From Clostridia bacterium (lineage in GTDB: Bacteria > Bacillota > Clostridia > Christensenellales > Borkfalkiaceae), in NCBI GenBank assembly GCA_900764105.1, contig CAAFMS010000012.1, forward strand, positions 1 through 8,868: a DNA stretch of 8,868 nt, given 5' to 3'. How positions within the stretch are numbered: the first letter of the stretch is position 1; each line of letters starts with the position of its first letter. The notes beneath the pieces are model-generated. The model was not told the DNA's origin. It saw nothing but the letters and a program-made list of their open reading frames with translations, and did no database searches. The translations under genes and the position numbers were made by a program. Positions 1 through 4,883 of the stretch are shown here, in pieces.

Positions 1-77
1 GTCCCCTTCCGTCAAATCTTCGCGGAAAGCCGCTCGATTCGCCACCTTCCCCGAAGGAGAAGGCGAGAATTATAATT
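1..77. repeat. Intergenic palindromic repeat cluster at window edge
   Basis: No gene is visible. The stretch has short GC-rich hairpins: GCGG at 22-25 with CCGC at 30-33, and CCTTC at 45-49 with GAAGG at 53-57, the latter enclosed by GCC (41-43) and GGC (62-64). The style resembles the other palindromic patches in this window (3717-3805 and 4578-4641) and REP-like intergenic elements of gut Clostridia. The element may continue beyond the left edge. Calling it a repeat family is inference from style, since no full second copy lies in the window. Confidence 0.4.
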
Positions 78-125
78 AAAAAGGTCACATTTTATCTTTT
101 TTCAGATAATAAACGTGACCTTTTT
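78..125. terminator. Bidirectional intrinsic terminator
   Basis: A perfect 11-bp stem pairs AAAAAGGTCAC (78-88) with GTGACCTTTTT (115-125). A second inner stem pairs TTATCT (92-97) with AGATAA (104-109). The A-run before and T-run after the stem give a U-tract in either direction. It can end the small heat-shock gene read leftward from 301, although 175 bases downstream of its stop, and any gene entering from the left edge. Confidence 0.8.
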
Positions 126-300
126 CTTTTTTGTGTTTTTTACAGCGCCTTCTTCCTTCAGACAAGCGTTTGAAATAATCTACGTCGGCGTTTTACTCGC
201 CTTTTGGTCGGCTTTTTGCTCGTTAATCGATTTATAGCCCGACTTTTCGTCCGTTATTCAGTCGCTAAGCCGACTGAAAGGCGAATACCCGACCGACTTA
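126..300. other. Gene-free spacer with short dyads
   Basis: No reading frame with a ribosome site is seen. It holds a direct repeat of 14/16 identity (184-199 and 207-222, pattern GTCGGC-TTTT-CTCG) and a hairpin of TCAGTCG (258-264) with CGACTGA (271-277). That hairpin lies just downstream of the heat-shock gene stop but lacks a good U-tract, so it is more likely a 3' stabilising structure than a terminator. Confidence 0.4.
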
Positions 301-726
301 TTATTCGATTTCTATGTTGTGAGTGAGTTCTTTCTTTTCCTGCTCTTTCGGAATTTCAATCGACAAAACGCCGTTTTCGTATTTCGCTTTGACCGATTCT
401 TTCGCTACGTCGCCGACGTAATAACTTCTCGAAAGCGAGGTCGAACGTTCTCTCCTTACATAGTTTTCTTTCTTGCCGTTGTCCTCTTCTTTTTTCTCGG
501 CGGTTATCGTAAGATATCCGTCTTTCAAAGAAATGTTGACGTCCTTTTTATCGAATCCCGGAATTTCAACGTCCATAACGTAAGAGTTTTCCCTTTCCTT
601 TATGTCCGTTTTCATCGTGTTGAATTTCTCTTCATAAAACATCGGTTTGAAAAGACTGTCGAACGCGTCGTCGAAAAAGTCCAAACCGTTACCTTCATTG
701 TTTCTCTTTACTAAATAATTTCTCAT
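301..726 (-). CDS. Hsp20/alpha-crystallin small heat-shock protein
   Basis: This encodes a cytosolic ATP-independent holdase chaperone that binds unfolding proteins until the refolding machinery can act. The 141-residue product has the expected order: a short N-terminal arm (1-38) with aromatic and acidic residues, an alpha-crystallin domain (about 40-128) with the signature GVLSIEIPK (119-127), and a C-terminal I-x-I anchor (I138, I140) used for oligomer assembly. Length is typical for bacterial class A Hsp20. I chose the ATG at 726 because GGAGG (735-739) lies 8 bases before it; the longer frame opening at 741 overlaps that ribosome site and would add only five residues. Its own sigma-A promoter and a CIRCE-like element lie upstream, so heat induction through HrcA-type repression is likely. 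No neighbour is co-transcribed. Confidence 0.95.
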   Translation of the reverse strand: MRNYLVKRNNEGNGLDFFDDAFDSLFKPMFYEEKFNTMKTDIKERENSYVMDVEIPGFDKKDVNISLKDGYLTITAEKKEEDNGKKENYVRRERSTSLSRSYYVGDVAKESVKAKYENGVLSIEIPKEQEKKELTHNIEIE

Positions 727-756
727 AATATTTACCTCCAAATATCTGCCATCGGG

Positions 757-765
757 TTAGCACTC
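757..765 (-). promoter_or_regulatory. Extra CIRCE half-site in hsp20 leader
   Basis: Read on the minus strand this is GAGTGCTAA, an exact right arm of the CIRCE heat-shock operator. It is a second identical copy, 14 bases downstream of the arm at 780-788 in the direction of transcription, and lies between the CIRCE-like element and the ribosome site. Its own left arm is poor (about 4/9), so it is a half-site rather than a complete operator. Confidence 0.55.
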
Positions 766-779
766 AACTTGTTTATCTG

Positions 780-806
780 TTAGCACTCTAACCTTTTGAC
801 TGCCAA
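780..806 (-). promoter_or_regulatory. CIRCE-like operator (HrcA site) of hsp20
   Basis: CIRCE is an inverted repeat, TTAGCACTC, nine bases, GAGTGCTAA, bound by the repressor HrcA. On the minus strand the right arm (780-788) matches 9/9, the spacer (789-797) is exactly nine, and the left arm TTGGCAGTC (798-806) matches 7/9. It overlaps the predicted transcription start just after the -10 box, the usual position for repression. HrcA itself is not encoded in this window. Confidence 0.75.
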
Positions 807-807
807 C

Positions 808-836
808 ATTATACCACCGTAGAACAAGTTTGTCAA
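808..836 (-). promoter_or_regulatory. Sigma-A promoter of hsp20
   Basis: On the minus strand TTGACA (836-831) and TATAAT (813-808) are separated by exactly 17 bases, a full consensus match. Transcription should start near 801, inside the CIRCE-like element. Such a strong core promoter fits a gene kept silent by a repressor rather than by a weak promoter. Confidence 0.9.
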
Positions 837-919
837 TAGTTTTGTGTTACGATTTTGTGAAGATTATTAAATAATTTCGTTAACAAAATTCGGATATTGT
901 CGAAACTTCGGGAATTGAA

Positions 920-948
920 TTGACATTTCGGGGCGAAAATTATATATT
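920..948 (+). promoter_or_regulatory. Promoter of HAD phosphatase gene, probably leaderless
   Basis: TTGACA (920-925), a 17-base spacer and TATATT (943-948) form a near-consensus sigma-A promoter. The -10 box ends six bases before the ATG at 955, so the expected start of transcription is at or next to the A of the start codon. No Shine-Dalgarno sequence is present before the ATG. Confidence 0.7.
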
Positions 949-954
949 TGATAT

Positions 955-1725
955 ATGAGAAATAAAGCGATATTTTTTGATTTCGACGGGACGTTGTGGT
1001 TCGGAAAATACGGCGAGACCACTTTGGAAACGTTGAATAAATTACACGAAAACTATTATCTGTTTTACTGCTCGGGCAGAAGCGAAGGCAATACTCAGTT
1101 CGACCTTTTAAAGGGCGTTCCGTTCGACGGATATCTGTTCGGAGGCTGCGTGGCGAAAGTCCTCGGCAAGGAAATTTACAGAAAGAATTTTACAGACGAA
1201 GAAGTGAACGAAATGCTTGCAATGCCGCGAAAATATCTCGAAAGAACGGTCGTCGAGTGCGAAAAAAATTCATACAGATTAGAGGGCTGTATCGAGAATT
1301 ATACTCTTCCCGCGCCCGTTAAAAGTTTTGAATTTTTACGGGATAGAAACAACGACAAAGTCGCGAAGTTTTCCGTTATCAAGTACCCGAACGAAAGCGG
1401 CGGATATCTGCCGATTGACGAAGAGGTTATAAAAAATCTCGAAAAGAGTTTCTTTGTGGTAAATCTTGATCATTATATAGAAGTTATGATGAAAGGTTGC
1501 GGCAAGGACCTCGTTATAAGAAAGACTTGCGAATATCTCGGGATAAAAAGGAAAGACACCTATTGTTTCGGCGACAGCGAAAACGACCTCGGAATGTTCA
1601 AAGAGGTCGGAACGGGAATCGCGATGAGTCATTCGCCCGAGGCGTTAAAGAAGTTGGCGAAATACGTTACGACTACCGATTTGGAAGGTATAACGGAAGG
1701 CGCGAAGAAACTCGGGCTTATATAA
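955..1725 (+). CDS. HAD superfamily IIB (Cof-type) phosphatase
   Basis: This is a predicted cytosolic phosphatase acting on small phosphorylated metabolites such as sugar phosphates; the exact substrate cannot be read from sequence. All four HAD motifs are present in the 256-residue product: motif I DFDGTL with the nucleophile D9 and acid/base D11, motif II S40 in SGR, motif III lysine (K184 in the KGCGKDLVIRK stretch) and motif IV GDSEND (206-211). The cap region between motifs II and III (about 80-175) fits a type IIB cap, and the C-terminal part with KYVTT and LEGI is Cof-like. The start is fixed because motif I begins at residue 8. There is no ribosome site, and the promoter abuts the ATG, so translation is probably from a leaderless mRNA. 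It is transcribed divergently from hsp20 and appears monocistronic. Confidence 0.93.
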   Translation: MRNKAIFFDFDGTLWFGKYGETTLETLNKLHENYYLFYCSGRSEGNTQFDLLKGVPFDGYLFGGCVAKVLGKEIYRKNFTDEEVNEMLAMPRKYLERTVVECEKNSYRLEGCIENYTLPAPVKSFEFLRDRNNDKVAKFSVIKYPNESGGYLPIDEEVIKNLEKSFFVVNLDHYIEVMMKGCGKDLVIRKTCEYLGIKRKDTYCFGDSENDLGMFKEVGTGIAMSHSPEALKKLAKYVTTTDLEGITEGAKKLGLI

Positions 1726-1746
1726 CCCCCGATACGGGCGTTTTTA
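1726..1746 (+). terminator. Weak possible terminator after HAD gene
   Basis: CCCG (1728-1731) and CGGG (1735-1738) form a short stem with a three-base loop, followed by CG and five T residues (1741-1745). The stem is only four base pairs, so termination may be partial. It lies immediately after the stop codon and before the lipoprotein gene's own promoter. Confidence 0.4.
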
Positions 1747-1776
1747 TCGCGAATTTTATATAAAAAAATAAAATTG

Positions 1777-1806
1777 TTGACAGAAGATAAACGGATACTG
1801 TATAAT
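1777..1806 (+). promoter_or_regulatory. Sigma-A promoter of lipoprotein gene
   Basis: TTGACA (1777-1782) and TATAAT (1801-1806) are both perfect, with an 18-base spacer. Transcription should start near 1813. The start coincides with a small dyad, AAGGT (1813-1817) and ACCTT (1820-1824), and AGGTC at 1814-1818 can alternatively pair with GACCT at 1843-1847 just before the ribosome site. Confidence 0.8.
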
Positions 1807-1859
1807 AATAACAAGGTCAACCTTATAAAAAAATTATGGTAAGACCTCGGGAGGACAAA

Positions 1860-3458
1860 ATGAAGAAGGCAAAAATCATTATGGCAACCGCCCTCGTTGC
1901 GGCGATGACGGCTGTATTCGTCGGTTGCGGGCAGACGAAGTTCACTAAAGCGTTCACGGGAAGATTTGAAACTCCGGTCGGCAAAAAACTCGTGAGAATC
2001 AACGAAAATCTCGACTCGCTGACTATGGACACAACCTTTTACGTCGGACAAAAAGAGGGAAGCAGCGGCTACGCTACGAGATATTTCTACGATCCGAAGG
2101 GCGCGCTTAAATTCAGTCTCGCCGACACCGAAAACGTTCAGTACAGATACGAGACAACGAATTACGGAATGTACGTCGAAAAGACGGTTAGAGCGGGAGC
2201 GACGACGAAGAGCAAATACACCTATTACGACTCCGACCTGAACGTTATCGTAAAAGAGTCTGAAAACGAGTCTGAAATACAGAAAGTAGGCAATTTCCTT
2301 TTTGTAAACGACGATTTTTATCAGTTGGACGAAAACAAAAAAATGAAACCCGACACGAAGAAAAACGTGGGGCTTAGTCTGGAATACAAGTACAAAGTTG
2401 CTGAAAAAGCAATGAAATACAACGATAAATACTATATTTTGGATACGGACGCCACTTCGGGTTATTTTATGGGTTCTCCGTCGGTATCCGTATATAACGA
2501 CAATCTCGAACTCGTAGCGGTTTATCTGGTTCCGACTTACGTCGATAAAACCAACGTGGCGTCGGCTATTTTGCCGGGAGGAAACGTTTTAATTCAGGCG
2601 TTCGAACAGGTTGCCGATTACGATTCTAAATACGACCTCGAAATCAAAGGAGAAAAATATCTCATACATACTACCGTTCTCAACGTAAAGAAAAACTCTA
2701 CCAAAGAGATTAAAGTAAACTACGTTCTTGGTGATTCATGGGCTTTGAACGGTTTTGACGGTATGGAATTCGATGAACTCGGTTTAAATCCCAAACTTCA
2801 GGGGGCTTACGGCGTTTATCCTATTGAGAATAAGAGATATTCCGACGATAGCAATTTCTTGGAGTTCGTTACTCTCAATAAGGAAGGAAAACTGACTTCT
2901 CGTTTGGAAAAATTGATTGTCGGACAGTATAGTATTCCTGTTCCGGTAGCGGAAAATCGTTACGTTTGCCCGGACGTAACCGGAGCGTATTATCTCCTCG
3001 ATCAAAACGGCAAGGTAATCGCCAGATCCGGTGATTATCTCAATTTCAAAGGCGGCGTTTATCTGAACAAAAACAATTCGGGACTTACGGCTTACGACAC
3101 CAATATGAATATCGTAAAGAGTTACGCCTCCGATTTAAATCCCGAGTCCGTGTACCTCCGCGGAGATTTGAGCGCGGTTAAGTATACCGACGACGAAATC
3201 GTCAAAGTCGACGTTTTCAAAGCCGGTTCGTTAATGAAGAGCCACACGCTTGGAAGTAGCGGCGGAGTTTCCTCTCTCGGCTCGTACGGATATCAGATCG
3301 AACAAAACAACGGCGCAGACGTCGGTTATGAATATTACGACTTAAACGGAAACGTTATCGCAAAATCGTCCGAAACCGTAAGGTTATCCGTAAACGGAAA
3401 CGTAATTAGAAAGGTTTCGCCCGACAAGATTGAGTTTATACTCGCCGTAAACGAATAA
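1860..3458 (+). CDS. Large secreted lipoprotein of unknown function
   Basis: I do not recognise a specific family. The 532-residue product starts with a lipoprotein signal peptide: charged MKKAK, a hydrophobic stretch to residue 21 and a lipobox-like VFVGC with the lipidated cysteine at 23 (Phe at -3 is slightly atypical). The mature part should sit on the outer face of the membrane. It is rich in Tyr, Asn, Asp and Lys and has recurring strand-turn motifs of the form Y-Y-D-x-x-x-N-V-I-x-K, for example near residues 122, 377, 411 and 491, suggesting beta-propeller-like or other repeated beta-sheet blades. No catalytic motif or transmembrane segment beyond the signal is seen. The start at 1860 is chosen over the in-frame ATG at 1836 because GGGAGG (1849-1854) lies five bases before it and the signal peptide begins there. 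It has its own strong promoter and is monocistronic. Confidence 0.85.
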   Translation: MKKAKIIMATALVAAMTAVFVGCGQTKFTKAFTGRFETPVGKKLVRINENLDSLTMDTTFYVGQKEGSSGYATRYFYDPKGALKFSLADTENVQYRYETTNYGMYVEKTVRAGATTKSKYTYYDSDLNVIVKESENESEIQKVGNFLFVNDDFYQLDENKKMKPDTKKNVGLSLEYKYKVAEKAMKYNDKYYILDTDATSGYFMGSPSVSVYNDNLELVAVYLVPTYVDKTNVASAILPGGNVLIQAFEQVADYDSKYDLEIKGEKYLIHTTVLNVKKNSTKEIKVNYVLGDSWALNGFDGMEFDELGLNPKLQGAYGVYPIENKRYSDDSNFLEFVTLNKEGKLTSRLEKLIVGQYSIPVPVAENRYVCPDVTGAYYLLDQNGKVIARSGDYLNFKGGVYLNKNNSGLTAYDTNMNIVKSYASDLNPESVYLRGDLSAVKYTDDEIVKVDVFKAGSLMKSHTLGSSGGVSSLGSYGYQIEQNNGADVGYEYYDLNGNVIAKSSETVRLSVNGNVIRKVSPDKIEFILAVNE

Positions 3459-3462
3459 AAGT

Positions 3463-3513
3463 TCGGCGCGTTTTACGCCGACAAAACCCCGAAACAAACG
3501 AAAACAAAACGGG
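3463..3513 (+). other. Two 3' hairpins after lipoprotein gene
   Basis: TCGGCG (3463-3468) pairs with CGCCGA (3476-3481), starting four bases after the stop codon. CCCCG (3487-3491) then pairs with CGGGG (3510-3514) across an A-rich loop. Neither is followed by a U-tract, so they look like 3'-UTR structures upstream of the stronger hairpin with U-tract at 3541-3616. Confidence 0.45.
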
Positions 3514-3540
3514 GAAATATAAGACTGTGAAACTATAACA

Positions 3541-3616
3541 AGATACCTGTAATATCGAAGCGAACCCGAAAGCGTATAGCCTTTGGGAACAATCGATATA
3601 ACGGGTATCTTTTTTT
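3541..3616 (+). ncRNA. Rod-like structured RNA or long terminator hairpin
   Basis: An 18-bp outer stem pairs 3541-3558 with 3593-3610, with one G-U wobble and one A-A mismatch. Inside, an internal loop leads to a second helix, CCC-AAAG (3565-3567, 3569-3572, one bulged G) with CTTTGGG (3581-3587), closed by an eight-base loop. Seven T residues (3610-3616) follow directly, so the element ends as an intrinsic terminator on the plus strand. It lacks a clear promoter of its own and lies 82 bases after the lipoprotein stop. It could be the end of that transcript, a processed small RNA, or an attenuator; I match it to no known RNA family. Confidence 0.5.
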
Positions 3617-3664
3617 ATGCGCGGCTGTCCGAAAAGAAGAAATTTAAAGACAAATATAACCGCC

Positions 3665-3706
3665 GTAGGCGATATAAATTTATCGACAGATAAATATATT
3701 GCCTAC
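3665..3706. repeat. Long near-perfect palindrome
   Basis: The arm 3665-3684 pairs with 3689-3706 around a four-base loop GACA. GTAGGC/GCCTAC closes the base, then a G-U, five A-T pairs, a two-base bulge and six more pairs follow, giving about 18 bp. No U-tract follows. It looks like a mobile or repetitive palindromic element rather than a terminator. Confidence 0.55.
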
Positions 3707-3716
3707 AACAGGTAAA

Positions 3717-3805
3717 AACTCGCTTTCTCCTTTGGGGTAGGCTCTCCCGATGAAACGGGGAAAATGTCGCAAAGCGACAAAAGGCGGCGTTCTCCGCCGA
3801 GGCCT
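3717..3805. repeat. REP-like cluster of short hairpins
   Basis: Successive hairpins are CCCG (3746-3749) with CGGG (3756-3759), TGTCGC (3765-3770) with GCGACA (3774-3779), and GGCGG (3783-3787) with CCGCC (3794-3798). The string of GC-rich dyads in noncoding DNA resembles REP/BIME-type intergenic elements. Family membership is inference. Confidence 0.45.
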
Positions 3806-3815
3806 TGTGAAAAAT

Positions 3816-3853
3816 AAAGAAATCGCCGTATAAGTCGATTAACGGCGATTTTC
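3816..3853 (-). terminator. Terminator of small XRE gene (repeat copy A)
   Basis: AAATCGCCGT (3820-3829) pairs with ACGGCGATTT (3842-3851), a 10-bp stem. Read on the minus strand it is followed by a T-rich tail, so it terminates the regulator gene that stops at 3865. The 38-base unit is 37/38 identical to the unit at 4747-4784, which terminates another minus-strand gene. Confidence 0.8.
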
Positions 3854-3864
3854 CTGTGCGACGT

Positions 3865-4074
3865 TCAGTTTTCCAAGCCCGCAAGATAATCAATACTTAC
3901 CCCGAAAAATTCCGATAAAGCAACCAATTTACCAAGAGTCGGCTCGCATTTATCTTTTTCCCACAAACTTACTACCGACTTACCTACGTCTATCTCTTTC
4001 GCTAACGCTACTTGCCCGAGTCCTCGCTCTTTTCTCAAAGCCTTCAATCTTTCACCAAACGTTTCTTTATTCAT
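3865..4074 (-). CDS. Small XRE-family transcriptional regulator
   Basis: This is a 69-residue stand-alone helix-turn-helix DNA-binding protein of the Cro/C1 (XRE) type, filling the cell role of a local repressor. The HTH spans about residues 6-65: FGERLKALRKERGL, then the turn-recognition segment with QVALAKEIDVGKSVVSLWEKDKCEP, then LGKLVALSEFFGVSIDYLAG. There is no extra effector domain, so any signal sensing must be intrinsic or via another protein. I chose the ATG at 4074, which is where XRE alignments normally begin; the upstream ATG at 4119 sits inside an operator. The ribosome site is weak (GTGG about 12 bases upstream), implying low expression. It is divergent from the zinc-ribbon membrane gene, and three palindromes lie between them, which suggests autoregulation and control of that neighbour. 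A good terminator follows its stop. Confidence 0.9.
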   Translation of the reverse strand: MNKETFGERLKALRKERGLGQVALAKEIDVGKSVVSLWEKDKCEPTLGKLVALSEFFGVSIDYLAGLEN

Positions 4075-4081
4075 ATAAATA

Positions 4082-4104
4082 TTTTTCCACAAAAATGGGA
4101 AAAA
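4082..4104. promoter_or_regulatory. Operator O1 (XRE palindrome copy 1)
   Basis: A dyad TTTTTCC and GGAAAAA flanks the core CCACAAAAATGG (4087-4098). It is the most degenerate of three related palindromes with a CCAY-N4-ATGG core and lies in the leader of the small regulator gene, 8 bases upstream of its start codon, suited to autorepression. Confidence 0.55.
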
Positions 4105-4107
4105 TAC

Positions 4108-4136
4108 TTGACATTCCATTATTATGGAATTATAAT
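4108..4136 (+). promoter_or_regulatory. Sigma-A promoter of zinc-ribbon gene
   Basis: TTGACA (4108-4113), a 17-base spacer and TATAAT (4131-4136) are full consensus. The spacer (4114-4130) is almost entirely filled by operator O2, so repressor bound there would block RNA polymerase. The expected start near 4143 abuts operator O3. Confidence 0.9.
4113..4130. promoter_or_regulatory. Operator O2 (XRE palindrome copy 2)
   Basis: ATTCCAT (4113-4119) and ATGGAAT (4124-4130) are perfect inverted arms around four bases. The core CCATTATTATGG is at 4116-4127. It occupies the gap between the -35 and -10 boxes of the zinc-ribbon promoter. Confidence 0.75.
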
Positions 4137-4143
4137 AATGTTA

Positions 4144-4163
4144 ATTTCCATTATAATGGGAAT
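4144..4163. promoter_or_regulatory. Operator O3 (XRE palindrome copy 3)
   Basis: A 20-base near-perfect palindrome (18/20) with the core CCATTATAATGG at 4148-4159, starting 32 bases after the O2 core, about three helical turns, so both would face the same side of the DNA. It covers the expected transcription start of the zinc-ribbon gene. Confidence 0.75.
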
Positions 4164-4183
4164 ACAAAGGAGGATGCAAGTAA

Positions 4184-4510
4184 ATGTATTGCAATAATTG
4201 TGGTGAGCAAATTGACGATAAGGCGGTTATATGTCCTAAGTGTGGAGTGCCGGTAAAAAACAGAAATCTGACAAACGACGCTCCGAGCGCAGGGTTTGCG
4301 GTTTTATGTTTTTTTATTCCCTTATTAGGTTTAATATTATATCTGATATGGAAAGACGAATATCCGTTAAAGGCGAAATCGTGCGGTAAAGGAGCGTTGA
4401 TAAGCGTTATCGTATCCGTTGTTTTAACGTTGTTTTATGCGATTATCATTGCGATAGTCGCAGCGGCAGCCATCGGCTCGGGTATGTCATTGTTTTTACC
4501 GTTACTTTAA
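4184..4510 (+). CDS. Zinc-ribbon membrane protein of unknown function
   Basis: A 108-residue predicted inner-membrane protein. The N-terminus is a zinc ribbon with paired cysteines at 3, 6 and 17, 20 (CX2C-X10-CX2C), the zinc_ribbon_2/3 type common in Bacillota. Two hydrophobic helices follow at about 37-55 and 69-97, separated by the short polar link KDEYPLKAKSCGKG. This architecture is widespread but has no assigned function. A strong ribosome site AAAGGAGG (4166-4173) lies 10 bases before the ATG. It is divergent from the small XRE gene and its promoter contains two of that region's operators, so it is probably repressed by it. A strong terminator follows immediately, so it is transcribed alone. 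Confidence 0.88.
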   Translation: MYCNNCGEQIDDKAVICPKCGVPVKNRNLTNDAPSAGFAVLCFFIPLLGLILYLIWKDEYPLKAKSCGKGALISVIVSVVLTLFYAIIIAIVAAAAIGSGMSLFLPLL

Positions 4511-4517
4511 AAAATTT

Positions 4518-4545
4518 GTCTCCGCTGTTTCAGCGGAGACTTTTT
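4518..4545 (+). terminator. Strong intrinsic terminator of zinc-ribbon gene
   Basis: A perfect 10-bp stem, GTCTCCGCTG (4518-4527) and CAGCGGAGAC (4531-4540), closes a three-base loop and is followed by five T residues. It starts eight bases after the stop codon. Confidence 0.95.
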
Positions 4546-4746
4546 GTTTTGTCGGAAATATTATAAATATTAGCGAGTTTATGTTACCGACCCCCATCGG
4601 CGGCTACACCGCTACTCCGCCTCGACGAGAGAGGTCATAAATGCAAATAAAAAATATAATCACAACGATATTAAAACAGGACTGTGTTTGAAAAGCCGAG
4701 AGAGGTTTTTTAAACAAATACGCTCTTGTTTGTTTTATGAAAAAAC
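4546..4746. repeat. Gene-free spacer with REP-like dyad
   Basis: No gene is seen. A nested palindrome is formed by TTTATG (4578-4583) with CATAAA (4636-4641) outside and GGCGG (4599-4603) with CCGCC (4617-4621) inside, in a GC-rich block resembling the palindromic patches at the left edge and at 3717-3805. The remainder, up to 4746, is AT-rich with no clear element. Confidence 0.4.
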
Positions 4747-4784
4747 AAAGAAATCGCCGTATAGGTCGATTAACGGCGATTTTC
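4747..4784 (-). terminator. Terminator of acyltransferase operon (repeat copy B)
   Basis: The 10-bp stem AAATCGCCGT with ACGGCGATTT, followed on the minus strand by a T-rich tail, is 37/38 identical to the unit at 3816-3853; the single change lies in the loop. It backs up the hairpin at 4791-4813 downstream of the acyltransferase gene. Confidence 0.75.
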
Positions 4785-4790
4785 TAACGT

Positions 4791-4813
4791 AAAAGGCGGC
4801 GTAAATCGCCGCC
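4791..4813 (-). terminator. First terminator after acyltransferase gene
   Basis: GGCGGCG (4795-4801) pairs with CGCCGCC (4807-4813) over a five-base loop. Read on the minus strand it is followed by TTTT (4794-4791). Together with the next hairpin it forms tandem terminators for the glycosyltransferase-acyltransferase operon. Confidence 0.75.
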
Positions 4814-4883
4814 TCGTTTCTTTTATTGTTTCTTTTCTTTTACTCTTGTAAAAGACCGTAAATACTTGCGTGTTTACGCCGTT

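Larger units (their letters stand above)
3617..3864. other. Gene-free spacer of palindromic elements
   Basis: No credible gene is seen. The stretch consists of a long hairpin (3665-3706), a run of short GC-rich hairpins (3717-3805) and the terminator of the small regulator gene (3816-3853), each listed separately. A minus-strand open frame across this stretch has repeat-like composition and no ribosome site. Confidence 0.5.

Noticed and set aside
184..222. Possible CRISPR-like direct repeat
   Set aside because: Only two imperfect 16-base copies; no array of repeats and spacers and no cas genes in the window.
319..714. Plus-strand frame of 131 codons
   Set aside because: It is the antisense shadow of the heat-shock gene, which has a full alpha-crystallin domain and promoter.
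1629..2051. Minus-strand frame across the HAD/lipoprotein junction
   Set aside because: It crosses a strong plus-strand promoter and ribosome site and has no plausible product.
3615..3893. Minus-strand open frame of 92 codons
   Set aside because: It spans palindromic repeats and the small XRE gene's 3' end, has no ribosome site, and its translation shows no domain.
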